Source of the DNA: Nocardia testacea NBRC 100365
GTDB taxonomy: Bacteria > Actinomycetota > Actinomycetes > Mycobacteriales > Mycobacteriaceae
NCBI RefSeq assembly: GCF_000308775.1
Contig: NZ_BAGJ01000078.1
Location: forward strand, 1 to 64,000
DNA length: 64,000 nucleotides
Direction: 5' to 3'
Shown piece after piece: positions 8,255 to 17,082 of this stretch. Position numbers and translations under genes: made by a program. The notes beneath the pieces were generated by a model. It searched no databases, was not told the origin of the DNA, and saw only the letters and a program-made list of their open reading frames with translations. The first letter of the stretch is position 1, and every line of letters starts with the position of its first letter.

Positions 8255-9052
8255 TCAGGCCGGCTGGGCCAGCGGGGAACGCGCCGACCATCGGCCGCTC
8301 TCCCGGGTGACCCGCACCGGATGATCGAACGCCGCCGAAATATGTGCGGTGGTGATGGTTTCGGCTGCCGGGCCCGCGGCGACCGTCCGTCCGTTCGCGA
8401 TCAGCAGCGCATGGCCGGTCGTCGTCGGCAACTCCTCGAGGTGGTGGGTCACCAGGACCGAGGCGAGTTCGGGGTGGGTGCGATCCAACGCGTCGATGGT
8501 GTGCAGCAACTGTTCGCGAGCGGCCACATCCAGCCCGGTGGTCGGTTCGTCGAGCAGTAGCAGGCGCGGCGCGGTGATCAGTGCGCGAGCGATGAGGGTC
8601 CGCCCGCGTTCCCCCTGGGAGAGGGTGAACCACGAACGTTCGGCCTTCCCGGCCATCCCCACCGCGTCGAGCGCGTCCATCGCCGCCGCGATCTGGCCGG
8701 CGGTCGGTACCCAGCGCAACGGAGTGTCCACCGTCCCGGTGACTCCGGTCAGCACCACATCGCGCACCGGAAGCGGTGAGCGCAGTGGATGCCGCGGGTC
8801 GACGTGACCGATCGAGCGCCGCAACCGCTGGAGTTCGACGCGGCCGAGTTGCTCGCCGAGCACGCGCACGGTGCCGGTGGTCGGATGGGTGAGGGCCCCG
8901 CAGAAACCCAGCAGCGTGCTCTTTCCCGCGCCGTTGGGCCCGAGCAGGGCCCAGTGTTCACCGGCGTGGACGGTCAGCGAGATCCCGTCGATGATCTGGT
9001 TGCCGTCGCGCCGGAAGGTGACATCGGTCAGCTCCAGAACGGGGGTTGTCAC
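8255..9052 (-). CDS. ABC transporter ATP-binding protein without an adjacent permease
   Basis: The 265-aa ATPase has Walker A GPNGAGKST (about residues 38-46), the signature LSQGE, Walker B LLLLDEP and the switch histidine in LVTHH. It resembles iron- or metal-type single-domain ATPases of the ModF/YlmA class more than drug exporters. No permease or binding protein lies nearby, so a soluble role or a distant partner is possible. The GTG start overlaps the stop of the GntR gene (GTGA), so the two are translationally coupled. Confidence 0.88.
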   Translation of the reverse strand: MTTPVLELTDVTFRRDGNQIIDGISLTVHAGEHWALLGPNGAGKSTLLGFCGALTHPTTGTVRVLGEQLGRVELQRLRRSIGHVDPRHPLRSPLPVRDVVLTGVTGTVDTPLRWVPTAGQIAAAMDALDAVGMAGKAERSWFTLSQGERGRTLIARALITAPRLLLLDEPTTGLDVAAREQLLHTIDALDRTHPELASVLVTHHLEELPTTTGHALLIANGRTVAAGPAAETITTAHISAAFDHPVRVTRESGRWSARSPLAQPA

Positions 9053-9720
9053 GAGAAGGCCTCCTTGATGGCGCGCAGATGATCTCGGCTGAGTGCGGCC
9101 GCGGCGTCAGGGTCGCGGGCGGCGATGGCGGCGGCGAGCCGCTCGTGTGCCGCGTGGTCGGCCGGTGGGGAGGGCACCGGGCGGATGTGCAGCATATCGA
9201 TCATCGCGATCCGGAGCCGGGGCAGGAAGGTGTCGAACAGCTGGATCAGTATGTCGTTGTGCGCGGCCACGATCACGGCGCGATGGAAGGCCGTATCGGC
9301 ATCGACATGCTCGGGGACCGAGAGACCCGGCGCCGCGCGGCCGGCCAGGGTGCGGCGGATCGTCCGCAGATCGGCGGGGGTACGCCGGTGCGCGGCCAGC
9401 GCGGCGGCCTCGGTCTCGATGGCCATCCGGGCCTCCACCACCGCGGCGATGGTCGCGCGCCGCACGACGATATCCCAGTCCTCGGCGATATCCAGGGCGG
9501 TGACGAAAACGCCGGCGCCCTGCCGGCTGCTGAGCACCCCGCGTCCCGCGAGTTCGCGAATCGCCTCGCGCAGTGTCGAACGTCCCACCCCGAGCTGGGC
9601 GGCGAGCGTGGTCTCGCCGGGGAGCCGATGGCCGAGCGGCCACTCCCCGGCCCGGATGCGTGCCAGCAGCAGATCGGCCGTCTGTTCGGCCAGCGGGTGC
9701 CGTCGCACCTGGGAAACCAT
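9049..9720 (-). CDS. GntR-family (FadR/FCD type) regulator
   Basis: The 223-aa protein starts at the ATG at 9720 with a winged helix (LLLARIRAGEWPLGHRLPGE, GVGRSTLREAIRELAGRGVL). A C-terminal all-helical FCD ligand domain follows, with metal-binding-type histidines (DADTAFHRAVI, then HDHLRA-like end). FCD regulators usually sense carboxylic acids. It is divergent from the leuA leader and upstream of, and coupled to, the ABC ATPase. Control of leuA or of the ATPase is possible but not shown. Confidence 0.9.
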   Translation of the reverse strand: MVSQVRRHPLAEQTADLLLARIRAGEWPLGHRLPGETTLAAQLGVGRSTLREAIRELAGRGVLSSRQGAGVFVTALDIAEDWDIVVRRATIAAVVEARMAIETEAAALAAHRRTPADLRTIRRTLAGRAAPGLSVPEHVDADTAFHRAVIVAAHNDILIQLFDTFLPRLRIAMIDMLHIRPVPSPPADHAAHERLAAAIAARDPDAAAALSRDHLRAIKEAFS

Positions 9721-9765
9721 ATCGAACCTCGCTACTTGTCTGAGGAGTCGTGTACAGTCTGCCAC

Positions 9766-9810
9766 ATGTCGCACCCGGAGCTTCTCCTCGACCGCCACGG
9801 CGGGGCCTGA
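9766..9810 (+). CDS. Leu-rich leader peptide of leuA (14 aa)
   Basis: A short frame encodes MSHPELLLDRHGGA, with three consecutive leucine codons (CTT CTC CTC-type run) just before a GC-rich hairpin. It lies 87 bp upstream of leuA. Leader peptides with Leu codons upstream of leuA are a known actinobacterial attenuation device. There is no good ribosome site next to the ATG. A possible -10 box TACAGT lies at 9753-9758, which would put transcription start at or next to the ATG, so the peptide may be translated from a leaderless transcript. Confidence 0.65.
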   Translation: MSHPELLLDRHGGA

Positions 9811-9832
9811 ACGATCGGCCACCCCGCCGTGG
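9795..9832 (+). promoter_or_regulatory. Attenuator hairpin of leuA
   Basis: CCACGGCGGGG (9795-9805) pairs perfectly with CCCCGCCGTGG (9822-9832), an 11-bp stem with a 16-nt loop. The left arm lies inside the last codons of the leader peptide, so a ribosome stalled at the Leu codons or finishing the peptide would affect its folding differently. No U-run follows, so control could be by translation or by Rho rather than simple intrinsic termination. Confidence 0.6.
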
Positions 9833-9897
9833 GGTTGTCGTCGGCCGGTCACCCGTCACGGAACGGCCGTACGCACAGGAAGATCGGGCAACGACCC

Positions 9898-11655
9898 ATG
9901 ACCACACAGACCCATCCCACCATCGACACCCCCGCCGGCGCGGTTCCCGGCGATGCGCCGCAGTGGTACCGGCAGCGGCGCTCCCGGCTGCCCTCGCATC
10001 GGTACCGCGATATCTACGACCGGGTGGACGTACCCCTCACCGAACGCCACTGGCCGCAGGCCCGGATCGAGCGTGCGCCGCTGTGGGTCCCGGTGGACCT
10101 GCGCGACGGTAATCAGGCCCTGGCCGAGCCGATGGATCCGGACCGCAAGATGCGGTTCTTCACCCTGCTCGTCGCCATGGGTTACAAGGAGATCGAGGTC
10201 GGCTACCCGTCGGCCTCCAAGGCCGATTTCGATTTCGTGCGGATGCTCGCCGATACCGGCGCGGTCCCCGCGGACGTGACCCCGGTGGTGTTCACCCCCG
10301 CCCGGCGCGATCTCATCGAGCGCACCGTCGATTCGGTCCGCGGGATGGACAACGAGGTGGTGATACACCTGTACACCGCCACCGCGCCGATGTGGCGCGA
10401 TACCGTACTCGGCAAAGACGCCGGTGCGGTCCGCGAGCTGGTCCTGGCCGGTGCGCGCGACGTGCTCGAATTCGCCGCCGACCTGCCCCGGGTCCGGTTC
10501 CAGTTCTCACCCGAGGTGTTCAACCAGACCGAGCCCGGTTATGTGCTGGAGCTCTGCGACAGCGTCACCGAACTGTGGGACGCCACCCCGCGGCGGCCGG
10601 TGACCCTGAACCTGCCGGCCACCGTGGAGATCGCGACGCCCAATGTGTACGCAGATCAGATCGAGTTCATGCACCGCTCGCTCGCCCGCCGCGACAGCGT
10701 GATCCTGTCGGTGCACCCGCACAACGATCGCGGCACCGGCGTGGCCTGTGCCGAACTGGCGGTACTGGCCGGCGCCCAGCGGGTGGAAGGGTGCGTGTTC
10801 GGCAACGGCGAACGCACGGGCAACGTCGATATCGCCACGCTCGCGCTGAATCTGCACGCCCAGGGCGTGGATCCGATGATCGATTTCTCCGATATCGACG
10901 CGGTCCGCCGCACGGTCGAGTACTGCACCCGGCTGCCGGTCCACCCGCGCCACCCCTATGTGGGCGATCTGGTGCACACCGCGTTCTCCGGCACCCACCA
11001 GGACGCGATCAAGAAGGGGTTCGCCGAGCACCGGGCCCGGGCGGCCGCCACCGGGCGTCCCGAACACGAGATCGAATGGCGGGTACCGTATCTGCCCATC
11101 GATCCCGCCGATATCGGCCGCAGTTACGACGCCGTGGTCCGGGTCAACTCGCAGTCCGGTAAAGGTGGTATCGCCTATCTGCTCGCCACCGAACACGGAC
11201 TGGACCTGCCGCGCCGTCTGCAGATCGATTTCGCCGGCCGGGTGCAGGGCCACGCCGACGGGACCGGGGGCGAGGTGAGTGCCGCCGAACTGCGCGCCCT
11301 GTTCGACGAGGCCTATATCGATGCCGCCGAGCCGCCGGATGTGCAACTGAAGGATCTGCGCGTGGCGGATACCGGCAGTGCGCCGGCCATCGCCGTCGAT
11401 CTGGTGATCGGTGGACGGGCCCACCACACCGAGCACGCGGGCGCCGACCGATTGGCCGCGGTGGTCGCGGCCCTCGCGGCGGCCGGGCGGGAGATCGAGG
11501 TGCTGAGCCTGACCGGGCACCCCGTCGCCGGTCATACGATCGCCTACCTCGAGTACCGGCGCGGCGGACGGACCGGATGGTCCTGCGCGCACGGCGATTC
11601 GGTGGAATCGGCCGGGGTGGCCGCGGCGCTGCGCGCGGCCGGAGGTGCCGCCTGA
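9898..11655 (+). CDS. leuA: 2-Isopropylmalate synthase, divergent at the C-terminus
   Basis: The 585-aa protein catalyses condensation of acetyl-CoA with 2-oxoisovalerate, the first step of leucine synthesis. It has the catalytic/metal motif DLRDGNQ (residues 67-73), HPHND with the metal histidines at 273 and 275, and NGERTGN. The start is the ATG at 9898. The regulatory C-terminal region is unlike the usual actinobacterial end (a GIDxNIVTASLKAV-type tail) and reads [19 protein letters not shown]. This suggests a paralogue or an enzyme with altered leucine feedback. Preceded by a leader peptide and hairpin. Confidence 0.9.
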   Translation: MTTQTHPTIDTPAGAVPGDAPQWYRQRRSRLPSHRYRDIYDRVDVPLTERHWPQARIERAPLWVPVDLRDGNQALAEPMDPDRKMRFFTLLVAMGYKEIEVGYPSASKADFDFVRMLADTGAVPADVTPVVFTPARRDLIERTVDSVRGMDNEVVIHLYTATAPMWRDTVLGKDAGAVRELVLAGARDVLEFAADLPRVRFQFSPEVFNQTEPGYVLELCDSVTELWDATPRRPVTLNLPATVEIATPNVYADQIEFMHRSLARRDSVILSVHPHNDRGTGVACAELAVLAGAQRVEGCVFGNGERTGNVDIATLALNLHAQGVDPMIDFSDIDAVRRTVEYCTRLPVHPRHPYVGDLVHTAFSGTHQDAIKKGFAEHRARAAATGRPEHEIEWRVPYLPIDPADIGRSYDAVVRVNSQSGKGGIAYLLATEHGLDLPRRLQIDFAGRVQGHADGTGGEVSAAELRALFDEAYIDAAEPPDVQLKDLRVADTGSAPAIAVDLVIGGRAHHTEHAGADRLAAVVAALAAAGREIEVLSLTGHPVAGHTIAYLEYRRGGRTGWSCAHGDSVESAGVAAALRAAGGAA

Positions 11656-11665
11656 TACCGATACC

Positions 11666-12025
11666 TCAGTCCCCGGTCCGCCCGTCGATCCGCTCGCGCA
11701 GTAGGTCGGCGTGCCCGTTGTGACGGGCGTATTCCTCGATGAGATGCAGATACACCCAGCGCAGGCTGTATTCGGTGCCGTTGGGATGGCGACAGCGGTG
11801 GTCGAGCCCGAGCTCGGCCACCGCCGCGTCCGCCAGCCGTATCTCGCGCCGGTACACGGCGAAATCGGAGGCCGGGTCCGTGGATCCGGCACTGTCGATA
11901 TCGCCGTCGGGGTCGGGGGCCGAACAGTAGAGGTAGTCCAGCTGTTCACCGGCGGCGGCCATCCGCAGCCAACCGCATTCCACCTCGGCCAGATGCCGCA
12001 CCAGGCCGAGCAAGGACAGCGCGCG
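11666..12025 (-). pseudogene. DinB/DUF664 family protein, 5'-truncated
   Basis: The readable part encodes about 120 aa of a DUF664 DinB-like protein (SLLGLVRHLAEVECGWLR, then LRWVYLHLIEEYARHNGHADLLRE). Family members have about 45 more N-terminal residues forming the first helix; here the match stops near 12025 and the upstream in-frame sequence to 12112 is unrelated and overlaps the divergent GrpB gene. The missing piece suggests a rearrangement at this point. It might still be expressed as a chimera from the ATG at 12112, but it is probably a remnant. Confidence 0.65.
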
Positions 12026-12062
12026 GGCTCGATGTCTGCGTCCGACGGTCCAAGCCGCCGCC

Positions 12063-12635
12063 GTGGCGAGTCGTGGAACACTCCTCGGTGTGGGAGAGCC
12101 AGTCGAGATCATGCCTTACGACCCTGTTTGGCCGGACATGTTCGCCAGGTGGGGCGTGGGCCTACGTTCGGCCCTCGGTGGTGCCGCGGCTCGTATCGAC
12201 CACATCGGATCCACCTCGGTGCCAGGACTGGCAGCCAAACCGGTGATCGACATCCAGATCTCGGTGGCCTCGCTGGAGTCGACGGACGAGTTTCTGGGCC
12301 CGCTCACCGGCATGGGCTTCGTGTACCGAGTGGACAACCCCGAACGGACCAAGCGGTACTTCCGCGAGCCGCAAGGTCAGCACCGCATGCACGTGCACGT
12401 GCGACAGCTGGGCAGCTTCTCCCAACAGTTCCCACTCTTGTTTCGCGACTACCTCCGCTGTCATACGTCTGCCGCGACCGAGTACGCAGCAGTCAAACGG
12501 CGCTGCGCAGCCCAGTTCCGTAACGACCGGCCCGGCTACGTCCAAGCGAAGGATGCCTTCGTATGGGACATCATCCGCCGCGCTGACGCCTGGGCTCAGC
12601 GCACCGGATGGATCCCCGGTCCCAGTGACGCCTGA
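12063..12635 (+). CDS. GrpB-family (UPF0157) nucleotidyltransferase-like protein
   Basis: The protein is 190 aa from the GTG at 12063; 181 aa from a second GTG at 12090 is equally possible. It has the GrpB/UPF0157 hallmarks: IMPYDPVWPDMF, IDHIGSTSVPGLAAKPVIDI near residues 45-64 and HVHVRQLGS. The family belongs to the nucleotidyltransferase superfamily but its activity is not well defined, and some members are fused to dephospho-CoA kinase. It begins right where the DinB gene is broken, at the left edge of the accessory-looking block. Confidence 0.85.
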   Translation: MASRGTLLGVGEPVEIMPYDPVWPDMFARWGVGLRSALGGAAARIDHIGSTSVPGLAAKPVIDIQISVASLESTDEFLGPLTGMGFVYRVDNPERTKRYFREPQGQHRMHVHVRQLGSFSQQFPLLFRDYLRCHTSAATEYAAVKRRCAAQFRNDRPGYVQAKDAFVWDIIRRADAWAQRTGWIPGPSDA

Positions 12636-12897
12636 ACCTCGCTGAGAGGCGACACGAAGATCCCCCGGCGGCCGAGACGTCCAGAGGAAGGCGGCGGCCA
12701 TGAGGACCGGCAGCATCCCGGCACGCCGTCGACCAGCACAACAACGCTGCGATGCAGTTGCTGCAATAGATCGCTGGGACACAGCGCGTTTCCGGTCAAC
12801 GCGAGGATCCACCCCGCTGCGGCGACGGTACTGCGTACAACGATCGGGCCGCGTGCCACCGATTCGCTCGGCGGATGTTGGAGGCCGACCGGACTGC

Positions 12898-13773
12898 TCA
12901 GGCTGCCCTGCCGAATAGGACTCGGTCGAGGAAGGGGCGGATTACTGCGACACATTCCTCGAATGCGGTCTCGAGGACCCAGTGCCCCGCCTCGAGTAGG
13001 TGAAGCTCCGCCTCGGGTAGATCACGGAGGTACGCGCGGGCGGACTCCTCGGGCATGTATCTGTCTTGCGGGCCCCACAGCAGGAGCGTGGGGGGCCGGT
13101 GATCGCGCAGATATGCCTGGTATCGGGGGAACCAGGCCAGGTTGTCGCGGAGGCCGGCGATGATACGCACCGCGATATCGCGCCGCCGATCGGTCATCAG
13201 GCGCCAATGCAGTTCCCACATGTCCGGCGGGATCCTCTCGGCCAGCCCTTCACCGACATCGTTGAGGATTTCTTCGCGAAAGCCGTCACTGCTCACCCCG
13301 GCTTGGATGGCAGCGAGGTTCTCGAGGGACGGATCATCCCAATACCGCCGGAGTAGGTCGTATCCGGGGCCGAGCACGTCGCGATAGATATCGCCGTTGC
13401 TGATGACAAGCGCAGCGATTCGCTCCGGATGCGCGATCGCGTAGCGCAGCCCGATCTGCGAGCCGAAGTCGTGTAACCACAGCGCGTGCCGATCCACACC
13501 CAACGTCTCCGCGAAGGCCGAAAGCCAGTGGGCGTATCCATCGAAATCGTAGGAGAAGTCCTCGGGATCGGCGGTGTAGCCACAGCCGGGAAAATCGGGC
13601 GCAATCAGGCGCCAGCGATCGGCCAGCGCCGGCAGAAGTCGCCGATAGGCGAACGAGGAAGCCGGATAGCCGTGCGGAAGGAGGAGCACTGGAGCATCGG
13701 GGGGACCGGCCTCCCGATAGAATGTATCGATCCCGTCGACGCTGATTCGCCGATGACAAGTGTAACCGGACAT
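12898..13773 (-). CDS. Alpha/beta hydrolase, epoxide hydrolase/haloalkane dehalogenase-like
   Basis: The 291-aa protein has the oxyanion motif HGYP (residues 34-37), an aspartate nucleophile at D102 in the elbow LHDFGSQIG, an acid at about D237 (WGPQDRYMP) and the base H264 (GHWVLET). An Asp nucleophile with HGxP points to epoxide hydrolases or haloalkane dehalogenases rather than esterases. The elbow has GS where HDWGG-type enzymes have GG. The substrate is unknown. It stands alone, with about 260 bp of unassigned sequence downstream. Confidence 0.85.
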   Translation of the reverse strand: MSGYTCHRRISVDGIDTFYREAGPPDAPVLLLPHGYPASSFAYRRLLPALADRWRLIAPDFPGCGYTADPEDFSYDFDGYAHWLSAFAETLGVDRHALWLHDFGSQIGLRYAIAHPERIAALVISNGDIYRDVLGPGYDLLRRYWDDPSLENLAAIQAGVSSDGFREEILNDVGEGLAERIPPDMWELHWRLMTDRRRDIAVRIIAGLRDNLAWFPRYQAYLRDHRPPTLLLWGPQDRYMPEESARAYLRDLPEAELHLLEAGHWVLETAFEECVAVIRPFLDRVLFGRAA

Positions 13774-13834
13774 TCCGGCACGATAGCCGCAAGGGCCGAC
13801 AACCTGCCGGATGCGCGCCCGACGGGCGACGTCC

Positions 13835-14314
13835 TCACGCCACTGCGACCCGGACCGAATCCAGGTCGGTCTTCGAGACGATGTGCCGAAATTCCATAGC
13901 GGCGGCCCGGACCGACACCGGTATATCGAAGACCATGGTCATCGTGTGCACGACCTGCGGGTCGATCATCTCGCCCACCGGGTCCGACTCGAGGAGGAGT
14001 TCGGCGCCGCGGCCCGGTCCGAAGGCTCGCCCGTCGTCACCGATGAGCCGCGGCGCAGCACCGAAAAAGGCCGGTGGTTCGGCGCCGACATCGGTGACCT
14101 CGACATGGATGACGAGATACTGCCCTTCCGCCGTCTTCTTCGGGCCACCGGTACAGACCGCGCTGATCGGTCCATCGATACCGGTGACCACGAACCCGAA
14201 TCCACCGACCTCGACCCGGCTGCCGACCGGGTGCACCTCCCCGGCGTTGTCCGTAGGCGAACATCCCGCCGCTACACGGAACGGGCGTCCCGGGGGTGCC
14301 TGTCGACTCCCCAC
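13835..14314 (-). CDS. DUF4352-type extracellular domain protein lacking a normal signal peptide
   Basis: About 159 aa from a GTG. The C-terminal 130 residues look like a DUF4352 immunoglobulin-like domain (VEVGGFGFVVTGID, YLVIHVEVTDVG, DPVGEMIDPQVVHTMTMVFDIP). Such proteins are usually secreted lipoproteins. Here a lipobox-like VAAGCS is present at residues 14-19, but the stretch before it (PGRPF) is not hydrophobic and an in-frame stop lies just upstream. Either the signal peptide was lost by a frameshift or rearrangement, or the start is wrong. It is divergent from the sigma factor gene. Confidence 0.6.
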   Translation of the reverse strand: MGSRQAPPGRPFRVAAGCSPTDNAGEVHPVGSRVEVGGFGFVVTGIDGPISAVCTGGPKKTAEGQYLVIHVEVTDVGAEPPAFFGAAPRLIGDDGRAFGPGRGAELLLESDPVGEMIDPQVVHTMTMVFDIPVSVRAAAMEFRHIVSKTDLDSVRVAVA

Positions 14315-14407
14315 TGCCGCTCACTGCCGCGTCCTGGCCGCTCCCGGTTGCGGCCCGTCCGTGCGAATGTCAGTGTGGTCGGCCTGTGGCGGGGTAGCAC
14401 TCCGACC

Positions 14408-15043
14408 ATGATCACCGAGACAACGCCGGACGCAGCCACAAGCCGCCTGTCGGGCCGATCCAGTACGGGCGCAGACAGCCCCTCCGCGGCGACAACCGGC
14501 CGGCTGATCGAATTACTGGCTGCGGCCGGCGCCGGTGACCGCGCAGCGTTTACCGCTTTCTACCGCGCTACCCACAGCGCTGTGCTGGCCTCGGCAACCC
14601 GGATCCTGCGCAGCCATACTCTTGCCGAAGAAGTCATCCAAGAGGTGTACCTGCATGCGTGGATGTCCGCAGACAGGTACGACCCGCGCGTGGCGAGTCC
14701 GCACAGTTGGCTTTTGATGTTGGCCCACCGCCGATCGGTCGACCGCGTGCGGGCAGAGCAGGCCGCCGGGGACCGAGAGAGGATTTATGGCATGAAAACG
14801 CTGTGCCGTGACCACGACAGCGTCGCCGAGGCGGTGATGCAGCGCTACGACGAGCGCGCGGTGAACGCGTCTTTGGCGACCCTGACCTCACGACAGCGCC
14901 GAGCGCTGACCCTGGCCTTCTACGACGGCTACACCTATGGCGAAGCCGCCGCCTGTCTGAAAGTTACATTGCCTACATTCAAAAGCCGCGTCCGAACGGC
15001 GCTTCACCGCCTTCGCGCGGAGGTGGACGTCACCGGAAACTAG
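14408..15043 (+). CDS. ECF sigma factor, SigK-like
   Basis: The 211-aa protein has sigma region 2 (ILRSHTLAEEVIQEVYLHAW and SWLLMLAHRRSVDRVRAEQA) and region 4 (LTSRQRRALTLAFYDGYTYGE, then LPTFKSRVRTALHRLR). The layout and HRRSVDRVR motif resemble mycobacterial SigK. SigK is normally held by the membrane anti-sigma RskA encoded next to it, and no anti-sigma gene is visible here. The start is the ATG at 14408; about 35 extra N-terminal residues precede region 2. Confidence 0.85.
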   Translation: MITETTPDAATSRLSGRSSTGADSPSAATTGRLIELLAAAGAGDRAAFTAFYRATHSAVLASATRILRSHTLAEEVIQEVYLHAWMSADRYDPRVASPHSWLLMLAHRRSVDRVRAEQAAGDRERIYGMKTLCRDHDSVAEAVMQRYDERAVNASLATLTSRQRRALTLAFYDGYTYGEAAACLKVTLPTFKSRVRTALHRLRAEVDVTGN

Positions 15044-15051
15044 GCGATCCT

Positions 15052-15069
15052 GTCCGCGGCAGCGCGGAC
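15052..15069 (+). terminator. Hairpin after the sigma factor gene
   Basis: GTCCGCG (15052-15058) pairs with CGCGGAC (15063-15069) around a GCAG loop, 8 bp after the stop codon. There is no U-run, so it is a likely but not certain terminator. Confidence 0.45.
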
Positions 15070-15285
15070 ACCACCACCGATAGCGCTCTCAGCTGCGGTT
15101 ATTTCTATATCCGCCCGACTTTCGGCGATCACCACAGAAATCTCCATCGACGCCGAACTCGCCCGGCTCGGGCGGACCGGATACCCATGGATACCGAGAA
15201 GTTCCGCACTCGGATCCGGAGCCGGCTACCGCGGCGCCGTCTCATCCGAATTGCGCCCCCGCCCTGATCTTGTGCCGAGACCTCG

Positions 15286-17082
15286 TCAGAACCAGTTCTC
15301 GCGCATATCGAGGGTGGTGGTGTCGAGGTCGGCGAGGAGGTCCAGTTGCGGGCCCGTCCGGGGTAGCTCGTGACGGAAGAAGTAGCGGGCGGCATGTCGT
15401 TTGCCCTCGTAGAAGTCGCCGCCGCGGCCATGCGCGGCGACCGTCTGCGCCAGCCAGATCCAGGCCACCACGTGATGGCCGAACGCCTCGAGGTAGACCG
15501 AGCTGTTGGCCAGTGCGACCTCGATATCGCCGGCCGCGAACAGTCCGCCGGTGACCGTGACCAGCCGGCTCCAGGATTTGTCGAGCCGGTCGGCGAGGTC
15601 CGCGGGTTCGCCGCCGAGTTCCCGGGCGGTCGAGAGGGTTTCCCGGACCCTGCTGTCGAGTTCGCGCAGACTCGCGCCCGCATGCTGGGTCACCTTACGG
15701 CCCAGCAGGTCCAGGCCCTGAATGCCGTGGGTGCCCTCGTGGATGGGATTGAGGCGGTTGTCGCGGTAGTGCTGTTCGACGTTGTACTCGCGGGTGTAGC
15801 CGTAACCGCCGAGGACCTGGATGGCGAGATCGTTGGCGGTCAGGCACCACTGGGAGGGCCAGCTCTTGGCGATGGGGGTGAGGATGTCCAGCAGCAGGGT
15901 GAGCGCGCGGCGTTCGTCGTCGGATCCGGTGGTCCGCTGTTCGTCGATGAGCCGCGCGCAGTACAGCACCAGGGCCAGACCGCCCTCGGCGTAACTCTTC
16001 TGCGCCAGCAGCATGCGTTTCACATCGGCGTGTTCGATGATCGGACGCTGTGGGGAGGCCGGGTCGGCGGCTCCCTTGGTGCGGCCCTGGGGACGGTCCC
16101 GGGCGTACTCGAGCGATTCGAGGTAGCCGGTGCAACCGAGGGCCGCGGCGACCAGCCCGACTCCGCAGCGGGCCTCGTTCATCATGTGGAACATGTACTT
16201 CAGCCCCTGGTGCGGTGTGCCGACCAGGTAACCGACCGCGCCGGGGGAGCCCTCGGGCGTCCAGCGGCCCTCGCCGAAGTTGAGCACGGTGTTGACGGTG
16301 CCGCGGAAACCCATCTTGTGGTTGAGCCCGGCCAGCGCCACATCGTTGCGCTCGCCGCGCGTACCGTCCTCGTTCACCAGATAGCGGGGTACCACGAACA
16401 GTGAGATGCCCTTGGTGCCTGCCGGCCCGCCGGGGATCTTTGCGAGCACCAGATGCACGATGTTGTCGCCGAGTTCGTGATCGCCGCCGGAGATCCACAT
16501 CTTGGTGCCGAAGACCCGGTAGGTGCCGTCGTCGCGCGGTTCGGCCCGGGTGACGATATCGGCCAGCGAGGAACCGGCCTGGGGCTCGGACAGGCACATG
16601 GTGCCGAAGTAGCGGCCTTCGAGCATCGGCGGGACGAAACGGCGGACCAGCTCTTCGTCGGCGTGCGCTATGAGCAGATTGGCATTGCCGATGGTGAGCA
16701 GCGGGTAGGCGCTGGTCCCGGGGTTGGCGGCGTGGAACCACGCGAATGCCGCCTGGGCCACCGCGGCCGGGAGCTGCGCGCCGCCCAGTTCGGTGTCCAT
16801 GGTGGCCCCGACCATGCCCGCGTCGGCGAACGCGGTCAGCGCGGTGCGCACCTGCGGGATGATGGTGACCGTCTCGCCGTCGAAGGTGGGTTCGTGAGCG
16901 TCGTTGAGCTTGTTGTGGGTCGCGAAGTACCGGGTGGCCAGCTGTTCGCTCAGTTCGAGGACGGCATCGAAGGTCTCTCGTGAATGGTCGGAGAAACGCG
17001 GCCGCCGGGTCAGGTCCTGCACCGCGAGCCATTCGTAGAGCAGGAACTCGAGGTCGCGCCGGGACAGCAGAGTAGACCGCAT
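15286..17082 (-). CDS. Acyl-CoA dehydrogenase (FadE type, long form)
   Basis: The 598-aa flavoprotein is of the long acyl-CoA dehydrogenase class with N-terminal and C-terminal extensions (DUF5942/AcdP-like). FAD-binding motifs include MCLSEPQAGSSLAD and GTKMWISGGDHE. The end of the catalytic domain has QVLGGYGYTREYNVEQ and NPIHEGTHGIQGLDLLGRK, with the expected glutamate. It catalyses alpha,beta-dehydrogenation of acyl-CoA. The ATG at 17082 is preferred over the GTG at 17088 because GAAAGGGTGG precedes it at good spacing. It is a single gene with no beta-oxidation partners adjacent; the chain preference is unknown. Confidence 0.92.
   Translation of the reverse strand: MRSTLLSRRDLEFLLYEWLAVQDLTRRPRFSDHSRETFDAVLELSEQLATRYFATHNKLNDAHEPTFDGETVTIIPQVRTALTAFADAGMVGATMDTELGGAQLPAAVAQAAFAWFHAANPGTSAYPLLTIGNANLLIAHADEELVRRFVPPMLEGRYFGTMCLSEPQAGSSLADIVTRAEPRDDGTYRVFGTKMWISGGDHELGDNIVHLVLAKIPGGPAGTKGISLFVVPRYLVNEDGTRGERNDVALAGLNHKMGFRGTVNTVLNFGEGRWTPEGSPGAVGYLVGTPHQGLKYMFHMMNEARCGVGLVAAALGCTGYLESLEYARDRPQGRTKGAADPASPQRPIIEHADVKRMLLAQKSYAEGGLALVLYCARLIDEQRTTGSDDERRALTLLLDILTPIAKSWPSQWCLTANDLAIQVLGGYGYTREYNVEQHYRDNRLNPIHEGTHGIQGLDLLGRKVTQHAGASLRELDSRVRETLSTARELGGEPADLADRLDKSWSRLVTVTGGLFAAGDIEVALANSSVYLEAFGHHVVAWIWLAQTVAAHGRGGDFYEGKRHAARYFFRHELPRTGPQLDLLADLDTTTLDMRENWF

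Noticed and set aside
9736..9758. Full promoter (-35 and -10) for the leuA leader
   Set aside because: TTGTCT and TACAGT are only 11 bp apart, too close for a standard promoter; only the -10-like box is kept as a possibility.
12636..12897. Possible small gene or transposase remnant between GrpB and the hydrolase
   Set aside because: Open frames on both strands give Arg/Pro/Ser-rich sequences with no motif; nothing could be matched.
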